Of a stretch of DNA of 64,000 bases, positions 8,605 to 16,795 are shown piece after piece (the first letter of the stretch is position 1; each line of letters begins with the position of its first letter). Origin of the DNA: Pseudooceanicola onchidii (GTDB lineage: Bacteria > Pseudomonadota > Alphaproteobacteria > Rhodobacterales > Rhodobacteraceae); assembly GCF_004959925.1 (NCBI RefSeq), contig NZ_SPUW01000001.1:744001-808000 (forward strand). Direction: 5' to 3'. The notes under the pieces were generated by a model. The model searched no databases and was not told the DNA's origin. It saw nothing but the letters and a program-made list of their open reading frames with translations. Both the position numbers and the translations under genes were made by a program.

Positions 8605-9555
8605 ATGATCCATTTCAAAACCGCCCTGGCCCTGTGCCTGACCGCCACCGCGGCGCTGGCCAGCGAAGACATCCCCGACCAGTACCCCCAGTCCGAGCTT
8701 TACTCGAAACCGGTCGAGGTGATCCCGCACGTCTTTTCGGCCATCGGAGCCACCGCCCCGCCGACCTATGAGAACGCGGGCCACAACAACAATCTCAGCT
8801 TCATCGTGACCGGCGACGGGGTGATCGTGGTGAATGGTGGGGCCTCCTACCGCCTGGCGCGCGCGCTTCATGACGAGATCCGCGCCGTGACCGATCAGCC
8901 GGTGAAGCTGGTCATCAACGAGAACGGGCAGGGGCATGCGATGCTGGGCAACTCCTACTGGGCCGAGCAGGGGGTCGACATCCTGGCCCACGAAGAGGCG
9001 ATCGCCGAGGTCGAGGCCGAGGGGGATTTCATCCTGCAGGGAATGCGCGCCTATAATCGCGACAAGGCCGAGGGCACGCGCGTGGTGCCTGCGAACCTGT
9101 CGTTTTCCGACAGCTATGCCATCGACATGGGCGGTCTGCAGATCGAGGTGATGCACATGGGCCCGGCCCACGGCCCCGGCGACACGCAGGTCTGGATCCC
9201 CGCATGGGACATCCTGATCGCCGGGGACATCGCCTTTCACGAACGGATGCCGCCGATCTTTGAAGGCGCCTGCACGAAATGCTGGATCGAGACATGGGAG
9301 ACCAAGCTAGAGCCGCTTGCCCCCACCTACATCATCCCCGGTCATGGTCACCCGACGAACCTGGCGCAGGTGCGGCGCTATACCCACGACTACCTTGTCT
9401 ACCTGCGCGACCGGATCGGGCAGCATATCGACGATGGCGGCGACCTGGCCGGCGCCTATTACGTCGACCAGTCGCCCTATGCGCATCTTGATACCTTCGA
9501 GGAACTTGCGACCAAGAATGCCGGGCGCGTCTATGAAGAGATGGAGTGGGAATGA
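8605..9555 (+). CDS. Secreted metallo-beta-lactamase-fold protein with degenerate metal motif (SoxH-like)
   Basis: A 316-residue MBL-fold protein with a cleavable signal peptide (cut near ALA/SED at residue 19), so periplasmic. The fold is clear: NLSFIVTGDGVIVVNGG, GPAHGPGDTQVW (His189), LIAGDIAF (Asp208) and YIIPGHGHP (His247). The first metal motif, normally THxHxDH, instead reads NENGQGHAMLGN, so two His and the Asp-His pair at that site are replaced. Such a protein may bind one metal differently or act non-hydrolytically. SoxH-like sulfur-metabolism proteins are the nearest group I recall, and the operator upstream supports a sulfur link. The start follows GGAGGAG. Confidence 0.8.
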   Translation: MIHFKTALALCLTATAALASEDIPDQYPQSELYSKPVEVIPHVFSAIGATAPPTYENAGHNNNLSFIVTGDGVIVVNGGASYRLARALHDEIRAVTDQPVKLVINENGQGHAMLGNSYWAEQGVDILAHEEAIAEVEAEGDFILQGMRAYNRDKAEGTRVVPANLSFSDSYAIDMGGLQIEVMHMGPAHGPGDTQVWIPAWDILIAGDIAFHERMPPIFEGACTKCWIETWETKLEPLAPTYIIPGHGHPTNLAQVRRYTHDYLVYLRDRIGQHIDDGGDLAGAYYVDQSPYAHLDTFEELATKNAGRVYEEMEWE

Positions 9556-9562
9556 CACCGGC

Positions 9563-10015
9563 ATGAGTTCCTGGATCGACATCCCGCCCCTCTGGTTGGG
9601 CCTGGCGCTGGCAACGGCCTGGGCCCAGGCGCGTCATCTCGACATGGGCCTGACGTTCGGCGGGGCGTGGTCGGATTTCGCGGGCGGTCTGCTGGTCGGT
9701 GGCGGGCTGATCCTGATCGCCCTGGCCGCGCACGAGATGTACCGCCAGCGCACGACGATCCTGCCCAACCGCGAGGCCGGCCGACTGGTCACCACCGGGA
9801 TCTTCAGCCGCACGCGCAACCCGATCTACCTGGGCGATGTCATGATCCTTGCCGGTTTCATCCTCAACTGGAACGCTGTTTTATCGCTCCCCCTTGTTCC
9901 GATCTTCCTCTGGTTTATCGAACGGCGATTTATTTTCGCGGAAGAGGATGGACTCAGGCGCAAATTCCGGGCTGACTTCGCGCGCTATTGTCAGAAGACC
10001 CGTCGTTGGATTTGA
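9563..10015 (+). CDS. Isoprenylcysteine carboxyl methyltransferase-like membrane protein
   Basis: A 150-residue integral membrane protein with about four transmembrane segments and the C-terminal signature of the ICMT/phospholipid-methyltransferase superfamily: GIFSRTRNPIYLGDVMILAG followed by RRFIFAEEDGLRRKFRADFARY. The NP(I/M)Y and EE segments contribute to the SAM site in the family. It begins 7 bases after the MBL stop codon and is probably co-transcribed with it. The real methyl acceptor is unknown; many bacterial members are annotated only as methyltransferase family proteins. Confidence 0.78.
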   Translation: MSSWIDIPPLWLGLALATAWAQARHLDMGLTFGGAWSDFAGGLLVGGGLILIALAAHEMYRQRTTILPNREAGRLVTTGIFSRTRNPIYLGDVMILAGFILNWNAVLSLPLVPIFLWFIERRFIFAEEDGLRRKFRADFARYCQKTRRWI

Positions 10016-10050
10016 CTCTGCGCTGCAGAAAGGGCACATCGACAGGGATC

Positions 10051-10062
10051 TGTTGCGCAACA
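10051..10062. promoter_or_regulatory. Perfect palindrome in pntA upstream region
   Basis: TGTTGCGCAACA is a perfect 12-base dyad about 80 bases before the pntA start. A related TTGCGCG follows at once. It has the form of an operator, but I cannot name the regulator. Confidence 0.35.
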
Positions 10063-10087
10063 ATCTTGCGCGACCCAAGGAGGAATT

Positions 10088-10105
10088 GGTCGGAATATTC
10101 CGACC
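10088..10105. promoter_or_regulatory. 18-base perfect palindrome in pntA leader
   Basis: GGTCGGAATATTCCGACC is a perfect 18-base dyad ending 37 bases before the pntA GTG. Chance occurrence of so long a perfect dyad in a 127-base leader is unlikely. It could be an operator or, in RNA, a 9-bp hairpin near the ribosome site. Confidence 0.5.
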
Positions 10106-10142
10106 GTCGGAAAGCCGTTGTTCAAAAAGGGGGACGACACAG

Positions 10143-11717
10143 GTGAAAATCGGAACGCCGAAAGAGGTATTCGAGGGTGAGAACCGGGTCGCGATGACGC
10201 CGGACTCGGCCGCGCAACTCCAGAAGCTTGGCCACGAGTGTTACGTCGAAGCCGGGGCCGGTGCGGCCGCGGGCTTTGCCGACGACATGTACGAGGCAGC
10301 TGGCGTCACGGTGGTCAAGACCGCTGCCGCGCTGTGGAAAGAGGTCGACATCATCGCCAAGGTGCGTCAGCCGAACGAGACCGAGCTGAAGCGCCTGAGT
10401 GCTGACAAGACGTTGATTTCCTTCTTCAACCCAGCCGGAAACGAGCAGGGGATGGAGATCGCGAAATCCAAGGGCGCCACCGTCATCGCGATGGAGATGG
10501 TGCCGCGGATTTCCCGCGCGCAGAAGATGGACGCCCTGTCGTCCATGGCCAATATCGCGGGCTACCGCGCGGTGATCGAGGCCGGCAACAACTTTGGCCG
10601 CTTCTTCACCGGTCAGGTCACGGCTGCGGGCAAGGTGCCCCCCGCCAAGGTCCTGGTCGTCGGCGCCGGCGTGGCCGGTCTGGCCGCCATCGGCACCTCG
10701 ACCTCGCTTGGCGCCGTCACATACGCCTTCGACGTGCGTCCCGAAGTGGCCGAGCAGGTTGAATCCATGGGCGCCGAATTCGTCTACCTCGACTTCGAGG
10801 AAGAACAGGCGGACGGCGCGGCCACGGGTGGCTATGCGGCGGTATCTTCGCCCGAATTCCGCGAGGCGCAGCTGGCCAAGTTCCGCGAACTGGCCCCCGA
10901 GGTCGACATCGTCATCACCACGGCGCTGATCCCGAACCGCGAAGCGCCCGAGCTGTGGACCGAGGACATGGTCAAGGCCATGAAGCCCGGATCGGTCATC
11001 GTCGACCTGGCCGCCGAAAAGGGCGGCAACTGCAAGATGACGGTGATGGACCAGAAGATCGTGACCGACAACGGCGTCACGATCATCGGCTACACCGACT
11101 TCCCGTCGCGCATGGCGACGCAGGCCTCCAGCCTTTATGCCACCAACATCCGTCACATGATGACCGACCTGACGCCCGAAAAGGACGGCGTGGTCGATCA
11201 CAATATGGATGACGACGTGATCCGTGGCGCGACCGTGACCCACAAGGGCGAAATCACCTGGCCGCCGCCACCGCCGAAGGTCGCGGCCATCGCGGCCCAG
11301 AAGCCCAAGGAAAAGGCCAAGGAGCTGACGCCCGAAGAAAAGCGCGCCGCCGAAACGGCCGCCTTCAAGGCACAGACCAAGCAACAGGTGACCCTGCTGG
11401 GTGTCGGTGCCGTTCTGCTGCTGGGTGTCGGCCTTGTTGCGCCGGCCAGCTTCATGCAGCACTTCATCGTGTTTGTCCTGTCGGTCTTCATTGGCTTCCA
11501 GGTCATCTGGGGCGTGGCGCATTCGCTGCACACGCCGCTGATGGCCGTCACGAACGCGATCTCCTCGATCATCATCCTGGGCGCCCTGATGCAGATCGGG
11601 TCCGGGTCCTTCCTGGTGATCCTGCTGGCGGGGCTTTCGGTCTTCATGGCCGGGATCAACATCTTCGGCGGCTTCCTTGTGACACGGCGCATGCTCGCCA
11701 TGTTCCAGAAATCTTAA
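10143..11717 (+). CDS. pntA: NAD(P) transhydrogenase subunit alpha
   Basis: A 524-residue PntA of the proton-translocating transhydrogenase, which makes NADPH from NADH using the proton gradient. It starts KIGTPKEVFEGENRVAMTP, typical of the NAD-binding domain I. The Rossmann loop VVGAGVAGLAAIGT is clear, and three or four transmembrane helices follow a proline-rich, charged linker (PPPPPK near residue 378). It is a single polypeptide, unlike the split PntAA/PntAB of Rhodospirillum. The start is GTG with GGGGGA upstream; the longer open frame runs back into the methyltransferase gene and is rejected. Confidence 0.93.
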   Translation: MKIGTPKEVFEGENRVAMTPDSAAQLQKLGHECYVEAGAGAAAGFADDMYEAAGVTVVKTAAALWKEVDIIAKVRQPNETELKRLSADKTLISFFNPAGNEQGMEIAKSKGATVIAMEMVPRISRAQKMDALSSMANIAGYRAVIEAGNNFGRFFTGQVTAAGKVPPAKVLVVGAGVAGLAAIGTSTSLGAVTYAFDVRPEVAEQVESMGAEFVYLDFEEEQADGAATGGYAAVSSPEFREAQLAKFRELAPEVDIVITTALIPNREAPELWTEDMVKAMKPGSVIVDLAAEKGGNCKMTVMDQKIVTDNGVTIIGYTDFPSRMATQASSLYATNIRHMMTDLTPEKDGVVDHNMDDDVIRGATVTHKGEITWPPPPPKVAAIAAQKPKEKAKELTPEEKRAAETAAFKAQTKQQVTLLGVGAVLLLGVGLVAPASFMQHFIVFVLSVFIGFQVIWGVAHSLHTPLMAVTNAISSIIILGALMQIGSGSFLVILLAGLSVFMAGINIFGGFLVTRRMLAMFQKS

Positions 11718-11732
11718 GGAAAGGCGGGGATC

Positions 11733-13166
11733 ATGGATTACGGATTCACCACGGCGGCCTATGTGGTCGCGGCTGTCCTCTTCATCCTGTCTCTCGGGGG
11801 CCTCTCCGGGCAGGAATCTGCAAAACGCGCCGTCTGGTACGGCATCGTGGGCATGGCGCTGGCGGTCTTCGCCACGCTGATCGGGCCGGGATCGGGCCTG
11901 TGGCTGCTGTCGGCTCTGCTCATCGCAGGCGGCGGGGCCATCGGCATGTACGTGGCCAAGAAGGTCGAAATGACCGAGATGCCGCAGCTTGTTGCTGCAA
12001 TGCACAGCCTTGTCGGTCTGGCGGCGGTCTTTGTCGGCTTCAATGCCCATATCGAACTGGCCCGCGTGGCCGCGATGGACGAAACCGCCCGCGAGGCGCT
12101 AAAGGGCTTTGCCGCCCTGATCGCCAAGAAAGACGGGGTCGAGATCGGCATCCTGAAGGTCGAGCTCTTCCTCGGCATCTTCATCGGGGCCGTGACCTTC
12201 ACCGGGTCGGTCATCGCCTATGGCAAACTGGCGGGCAAGGTCACCTCGGCGGCGCAGAAGCTGCCCGGCGGTCACCTGCTGAACGCCGCCGCCGCCATCC
12301 TGTCGGTCGTCTGCCTGTTCTGGTATGCCTCGACCGGTGGCTTCCTGCCGCTGGCCCTGATGACGCTGGCCGCGCTCTTCATCGGCTATCACCTGATCAT
12401 GGGCATCGGCGGCGCGGATATGCCTGTCGTCGTGTCGATGCTGAACAGCTATTCGGGCTGGGCAGCGGCCGCGATCGGCTTCTCGCTTGGCAACGACCTG
12501 CTGATCGTTGTGGGCGCGCTGGTCGGCTCGTCGGGTGCGATCCTGTCCTACATCATGTGCAAGGCGATGAACCGGTCCTTCGTGTCGGTGATCCTGGGCG
12601 GCTTCGGCGGCACCAGCGGCCCGGCGATGGAAGTCGAGGGCGAACAGAAGCCCATTGACGTCGACGGCGTGGCACAGGCGCTGGACGAGGCCGACAGCGT
12701 GGTCATCGTGCCGGGCTACGGCATGGCGGTCGCGCAGGCACAGCAGAACGTCGCCGAACTGACCCGCAAGCTGCGCGCCAAGGGCAAGGAAGTGCGTTTC
12801 GCGATCCATCCCGTCGCGGGTCGTCTGCCGGGCCACATGAACGTGCTTCTGGCCGAGGCCAAGGTGCCCTACGACATCGTGCTGGAGATGGACGAGATCA
12901 ACGACGACTTCCCCGATACGGACGTGGTCATCGTGATCGGGTCGAACGACATCGTGAACCCGGCGGCGCAGGACGATCCGAACTCTCCGATTGCCGGCAT
13001 GCCGGTTCTGGAAGTCTGGAAGGCCAAGCAGGTGTTTGTCTCGAAGCGCGGTCAGGGCACCGGCTATTCGGGCATCGAGAACCCGCTGTTCTATAAGGAC
13101 AACACCCGCATGTACTATGGCGACGCGAAAGACAGCGTCGGAGCGTTGCTGGCCAAGATCGACTGA
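11733..13166 (+). CDS. pntB: NAD(P) transhydrogenase subunit beta
   Basis: A 477-residue PntB, the membrane domain plus the NADP(H)-binding domain III. About eight transmembrane helices fill the first 270 residues. The C-terminal part has the NADP fingerprint [10 protein letters not shown] and the conserved [13 protein letters not shown] and [14 protein letters not shown] segments. The gene lies 15 bases after pntA and is followed by a strong terminator, so pntAB is a two-gene operon. Confidence 0.94.
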   Translation: MDYGFTTAAYVVAAVLFILSLGGLSGQESAKRAVWYGIVGMALAVFATLIGPGSGLWLLSALLIAGGGAIGMYVAKKVEMTEMPQLVAAMHSLVGLAAVFVGFNAHIELARVAAMDETAREALKGFAALIAKKDGVEIGILKVELFLGIFIGAVTFTGSVIAYGKLAGKVTSAAQKLPGGHLLNAAAAILSVVCLFWYASTGGFLPLALMTLAALFIGYHLIMGIGGADMPVVVSMLNSYSGWAAAAIGFSLGNDLLIVVGALVGSSGAILSYIMCKAMNRSFVSVILGGFGGTSGPAMEVEGEQKPIDVDGVAQALDEADSVVIVPGYGMAVAQAQQNVAELTRKLRAKGKEVRFAIHPVAGRLPGHMNVLLAEAKVPYDIVLEMDEINDDFPDTDVVIVIGSNDIVNPAAQDDPNSPIAGMPVLEVWKAKQVFVSKRGQGTGYSGIENPLFYKDNTRMYYGDAKDSVGALLAKID

Positions 13167-13186
13167 TCTGCGGTCAAGCGAATTGG

Positions 13187-13215
13187 AAAGGGCGGTCCTG
13201 CGGGGCCGCCCTTTT
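13187..13215 (+). terminator. Terminator after pntAB
   Basis: A 9-bp stem AAAGGGCGG / CCGCCCTTT with a 10-base loop is followed by TTTCGTTT. It lies 20 bases after the pntB stop codon. Confidence 0.8.
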
Positions 13216-13235
13216 CGTTTGTGTGAGCCGACCGA

Positions 13236-13298
13236 GGGGGGGCTTTGCCCCCCGGCCCGTGCCGGTCCTCCCCCCAAGGTATTTGGAACCAGAAGAAG
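13236..13298. repeat. Intergenic repeat, copy A (double hairpin plus AGGTATTTGG tail)
   Basis: A GC-rich hairpin (GGGGGGC-TTT-GCCCCCC), a second short hairpin (CCGGC/GCCGG) and the tail CCCCCCAAGGTATTTGGAAC, then CAGAAGAAG. The same architecture and tail recur at 45,083-45,150 and, split by an insertion, at 25,313-25,376 plus 28,554 onward. It is placed in intergenic DNA in all cases. Confidence 0.75.
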
Positions 13299-13335
13299 CG
13301 GGCCGGGTTTGGTCATTAGCACGGAGGAGATGCAG

Positions 13336-13545
13336 ATGATCCGCGAAGGTACTCAGGTGAAGTGGAGCTGGGGCAATGGCTCGGCCAGCGGCAAGGTGGA
13401 GGAGCGGTTCACCCGCGAGGTCACCCGCACGCTCAAGGGCGAGGAGGTCACCCGCAAGGGATCTGACGACAACCCCGCGCTGCTGATCGTGCAGGAAGAC
13501 GGCGACAAGGTGCTCAAGCTGCACTCTGAGGTGGAGCGGGCCTGA
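13336..13545 (+). CDS. DUF2945 (hypervirulence-associated TUDOR-like) protein
   Basis: A 69-residue protein reading MIREGTQVKWSWGNGSASGK, then VEERFTREVTRTLKG and the NPALLIVQEDGDKVLKLHSE ending. This is the small beta-barrel family annotated as DUF2945 or hypervirulence-associated protein, with a TUDOR-like fold. There are two possible ATGs; GGAGG lies only 2 bases from the first but 8 bases from the second, so the second is chosen. It ends 2 bases before the topoisomerase gene, with which it must be co-transcribed, suggesting a nucleic-acid-related role. Confidence 0.8.
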   Translation: MIREGTQVKWSWGNGSASGKVEERFTREVTRTLKGEEVTRKGSDDNPALLIVQEDGDKVLKLHSEVERA

Positions 13546-13547
13546 GC

Positions 13548-14507
13548 ATGGCAGAGCTGGTCTATTACCCCGACGACCGGCCCGGCATCACCCGGGCGCG
13601 CCATGGGCGCGGCTTTACCTATCGCGGACCGGACGGCACCACCATCGCCCGCGGGCCCGAGCGGCGGCGGCTGGAGGCCATGGCGGTGCCCCCCGCCTAT
13701 GATCGCGTCTGGATGACGCCGTTGGACAACGGGCACCTGATGGCGACGGGGTTCGACGACCGGTCGCGCAAGCAGTACCGCTATCATCCCGACTGGTCCG
13801 CCGCGCGATCGGCCGAGAAATTCGCGGTGCTGCCCGCCTTTGGCGAGGCGTTGCCGAAGATACGGGGCCGGATTTCCCGCGACCTGAACAACCGCGAGGC
13901 GGGGGAGGCGGAGTTCGCGCTGGCCGCCGCGCTGCTGCTGATCGACGAGACCGCGATGCGCGTCGGCAACCCGGTCTATGCCGCCGAGAACGGCACCTAT
14001 GGCGCGACGACCCTGACCCGCCGCCATCTGCGACTGCGTGACGGCGGGCTGGACCTGAGCTGGATGGCCAAGGGCGGCAAGAAGGTGCGCAGGCGCATCC
14101 GGTCGAAACGCCTGATGCGGGTGCTGCAGGCGGCGCGCGATCTGCCGGGGGCAGAGCTGTTCACCTGGGTCGACGACGCGGGCGCGGCGCACAAGGTCAC
14201 CTCTTCGGCGTTGAACGGATACCTCTCGGAAATCGGCGGGCACGACGGGTTCACGGCCAAGACCTTCCGCACCTGGGCCGGGTCGCTGGCCGCCTTTGAA
14301 TGCCATCTGGCAGAGGGCGAGGGGGCGACCATCAAGTCCATGGCCCAGGCCGCGTCCGAGGCCTTGGCGAATACGCCGACGGTCGCGCGGAATTCCTACA
14401 TCCACCCCAAGGTGATCGATCTTGTTGGCGTGGATGCGGCGGATCTGCCAGAAGGCCGCCGGGGCCTGTCGAAGGCCGAGGCGGGGATGCTGAAGATCCT
14501 GACGTGA
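13548..14507 (+). CDS. DNA topoisomerase IB
   Basis: A 319-residue poxvirus-type bacterial topoisomerase IB, which relaxes supercoils through a 3'-phosphotyrosyl link. The catalytic core is visible: AAALLLIDETAMRVGN, LRLRDGGLDLSWMAKGGKKV, AKTFRTWAGSLAAF and the active-site Tyr284 in ARNSYIHPKVID. The length is normal for the bacterial family. It forms a tight pair with the preceding DUF2945 gene and ends at a bidirectional terminator. Confidence 0.92.
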   Translation: MAELVYYPDDRPGITRARHGRGFTYRGPDGTTIARGPERRRLEAMAVPPAYDRVWMTPLDNGHLMATGFDDRSRKQYRYHPDWSAARSAEKFAVLPAFGEALPKIRGRISRDLNNREAGEAEFALAAALLLIDETAMRVGNPVYAAENGTYGATTLTRRHLRLRDGGLDLSWMAKGGKKVRRRIRSKRLMRVLQAARDLPGAELFTWVDDAGAAHKVTSSALNGYLSEIGGHDGFTAKTFRTWAGSLAAFECHLAEGEGATIKSMAQAASEALANTPTVARNSYIHPKVIDLVGVDAADLPEGRRGLSKAEAGMLKILT

Positions 14508-14518
14508 TCCTCATATGC

Positions 14519-14545
14519 AAAAGGGCCCGGCGAATGCGGGCCCTT
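14519..14545. terminator. Bidirectional terminator between topoisomerase and YeeE genes
   Basis: The stem AAGGGCCCG / CGGGCCCTT has runs of A before it and TCTTTCGTT after it. It lies between two convergent genes and can serve both. Confidence 0.75.
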
Positions 14546-14567
14546 CTTTCGTTCGCGGATGGGTGGA

Positions 14568-15623
14568 TTATTCGGCAGGCTGCGCCAGTGCGGCAGGCAG
14601 CGCGCGGCCCAACAGCAGGCGGTCGGTGGCCACGCCGCCGATGCAGATGAAGCCAAGCGCCAGCAGCGCCGCGACGCCAAGCGTCGGCACCCCGGCCAGG
14701 CCCGCGCCGATGGTGCAGCCGCCCGCAAGCACGCCGCCAAAGCCCATCAGGGTCGCGCCAAGGATGTAGCGGCCGGTCTGTGCCGGGGTCGCGAAGCTTT
14801 GCCATTCGAAGCTACGCAGCGCCAGCGCGGCAATCAGGCCACCCAGAAGCGCGCCACCGATCAGCCCGGTGCCGAAGCCCGCGGGCACGGCCGTCGACGC
14901 GATGGTCCAGAAGAGGCCCTCGGTCATGGGGGCGATGAACGACAGGCTTTCCAGCGTGATCGGGTCAAATTCGTCATAGAGCACATAGCCCGTGCCGACC
15001 CAGCCAAGCGGCACCAGCAGGCCGATGGCGGCGGCCAGCACCAGCCGACTGACCGGATTGCCGGACCGCACCACGAAGACCAGCGCCAGCGCGGCCAGCA
15101 CCACGGACCACAGGGTCAGGCCGCCGGGCAGGGCGGCCAGCGTCCCGAACTCTCCGACGGACCAGGTGACCGACCCGAGCGTGGTGCGCACCGGGGCCAG
15201 CACGCCCTTGAGCGTGGCATGGGCGACGACCGCGAAGACGACCAGCACCAGCGCCGCGCGCAGGTTGCCCGCGCCCGTCAGAACGACCAGCCGCGAGACG
15301 CAGCCGCGTGTCAGGATCATGCCGGCGCCGAACAGAAGCCCGCCTAGCGCAATGGCCAGAACGGGCATGTCGCCGGTGACATAGCGGTGGCCTGCGAAAT
15401 CGATCAGCCCGGCGGCCACGGCGCCCTGCGTGCCCAGGATCGCCACGGCCAGGGCCAACGCCCAGACCCCGCGCGCGGCGCGGCGGTCCTCGCCCACCAG
15501 GGCGCGGCGGAAGCAGAACTTGGTGACCGCTGCCAGCAGGCCGAAGACCAGCCCGAGGCCCAGGGCGAACCAGAGGCTCGCCTGTTGCGGTGTCAGAGTG
15601 TCGAAGCCGAAGGATTCGTACAT
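14568..15623 (-). CDS. YeeE/YedE family sulfur (thiosulfate-type) transporter
   Basis: A 351-residue polytopic membrane protein with about ten helices. The two conserved cysteine loops of the family appear as ILTRGCVSRLVVL and GGVLAGGCTIGAGLAG, the residues that relay thiosulfate through the YeeE channel. This is the full-length fused form, not the split half-size subunits. Upstream lies an ATTC-N8-GAAT site, so induction by sulfide or persulfide is a reasonable inference. The exact cargo (thiosulfate, sulfite or polysulfide) is not fixed by sequence. Confidence 0.87.
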   Translation of the reverse strand: MYESFGFDTLTPQQASLWFALGLGLVFGLLAAVTKFCFRRALVGEDRRAARGVWALALAVAILGTQGAVAAGLIDFAGHRYVTGDMPVLAIALGGLLFGAGMILTRGCVSRLVVLTGAGNLRAALVLVVFAVVAHATLKGVLAPVRTTLGSVTWSVGEFGTLAALPGGLTLWSVVLAALALVFVVRSGNPVSRLVLAAAIGLLVPLGWVGTGYVLYDEFDPITLESLSFIAPMTEGLFWTIASTAVPAGFGTGLIGGALLGGLIAALALRSFEWQSFATPAQTGRYILGATLMGFGGVLAGGCTIGAGLAGVPTLGVAALLALGFICIGGVATDRLLLGRALPAALAQPAE

Positions 15624-15684
15624 AGGTATCTCCTGAGCGCGGAATATTGTCCCGATACGCCTGCAGAGGGGGCCATATCAAGCT

Positions 15685-15700
15685 ATTCATTCATGCGAAT
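15685..15700. promoter_or_regulatory. ATTC-N8-GAAT site upstream of YeeE/YedE gene (SqrR/BigR-type operator candidate)
   Basis: ATTCATTCATGCGAAT, extended to a perfect CTATTC / GAATAG pair, lies 62 bases before the transporter start. SqrR of Rhodobacter and BigR homologues recognise ATTC-N8-GAAT. Two copies of ATT(G/A)TCCCGAT at 15,646-15,656 and 15,719-15,729 flank it. The second lies in a TCGGGA / TCCCGA dyad. Confidence 0.5.
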
Positions 15701-15777
15701 AGGTGGCTTGGTCGGGAAATTATCCCGATCGGCGCGGGCGACAAGAACGCTGTCCCCGCCAGCCCCGGGAAATGGAA

Positions 15778-15805
15778 CACCGGCCCGCATCGCTGCGCGC
15801 CGGTG
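15778..15805 (-). terminator. Possible terminator after oppC
   Basis: A 7-bp stem CACCGGC / GCCGGTG with a 14-base loop lies 22 bases beyond the oppC stop codon. The following minus-strand sequence is only moderately T-rich, so the call is weak. Confidence 0.35.
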
Positions 15806-15826
15806 GAACCCTTGCCTTAATTTGCC

Positions 15827-16795
15827 TCAGCGCCCGCGGATGCGGGGATCAAGCGCGTCGCGCAACCCGTCACCGAGGTAATTGACCGTCAGCACGGTCA
15901 GCGAGATCGCGACGCCGGGCAGGATCACCCTTTCCGGGTTCTGCTGCATGTAGTCGACCGCGTCGAACAGCAGGCGGCCCCAGGTCGGGAAGTCCGGCGG
16001 AAAGCCGAGACCCAGGAACGACAGGGCGGATTCGGTGATGATCGCATTGGCGATGCCCAGGGTTGCCGACACCACGATCGGAGAGATCACGTTCGGCAGG
16101 ATATGCCGCAGGATCATCTTGCTGTCCGTCGTCCCGATCGACCGGGCGGCCAGCACGAATTCACGCTCCTTCAACGCCAGCACGTCGCCGCGCACGATCC
16201 GTGCCGTGGGCATCCACGAGGTCACGCCGATGGCGACCACGATCAGGATGAAGATCCCCGTTTCGGGCCCGAAGGCCGCGTTGAGCGGTTCACGGAACAG
16301 CAGAACCATGACCAGCAGCAGCGGCAGCAGGGGCAGGGCGAGGAACAGGTCCGTCGTCCGCATCAGCAGGTTGTCGAGCCATTTGAAATAGCCCGCCATG
16401 ACCCCCACGAGCGAGCCCAGGAACAGCGCCAGTAGCATCGCGGTGATGCCCACGGAAAGCGAGACCTGCCCGCCGGCCATCATCCGGGCCAGCATGTCGC
16501 GGCCCAGCTGGTCGGTGCCGAAGGGATGCGCCAGCGACGGCCCCTGGTTGCGGGCGCGGATGTCGATGAAGGTCGCCTCGATCGGCCAGAACAGCGGGCC
16601 GGCGAAGACGACCAGGACGATCAGCAGGAAGATGATCCCGCCGGCCATGGCGCCCTTGTGGTGGCGGAACTGGCTCCAGACCTCGGCCCACTGGGACCGG
16701 GGCGGCGTGTTGGGCACCTGCACCTTCATGACGTCTGCGGCCTGGACTTCGCCGGGGCCGGGTTCGATCTGCTGGGGTGTGTTGGGGTCAGTCAT
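15827..16795 (-). CDS. ABC transporter permease, OppC/DppC type
   Basis: A 322-residue inner-membrane permease of the dipeptide/oligopeptide/nickel family. It has an N-terminal cytoplasmic tail, the first helix GGIIFLLIVLVVFAG and the OppC_N segment. The binding-protein-dependent loop VLALKEREFVLAARSIGTTD is the EAA motif that contacts the ATPase. It overlaps oppB by 8 bases, so translation is coupled. The fused ATPase is encoded divergently. Confidence 0.9.
   Translation of the reverse strand: MTDPNTPQQIEPGPGEVQAADVMKVQVPNTPPRSQWAEVWSQFRHHKGAMAGGIIFLLIVLVVFAGPLFWPIEATFIDIRARNQGPSLAHPFGTDQLGRDMLARMMAGGQVSLSVGITAMLLALFLGSLVGVMAGYFKWLDNLLMRTTDLFLALPLLPLLLVMVLLFREPLNAAFGPETGIFILIVVAIGVTSWMPTARIVRGDVLALKEREFVLAARSIGTTDSKMILRHILPNVISPIVVSATLGIANAIITESALSFLGLGFPPDFPTWGRLLFDAVDYMQQNPERVILPGVAISLTVLTVNYLGDGLRDALDPRIRGR

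Noticed and set aside
10122-12050. A 642-codon minus-strand frame opposite pntAB
   Set aside because: Shadow of clearly coding pntA and pntB; no ribosome site or family resemblance.
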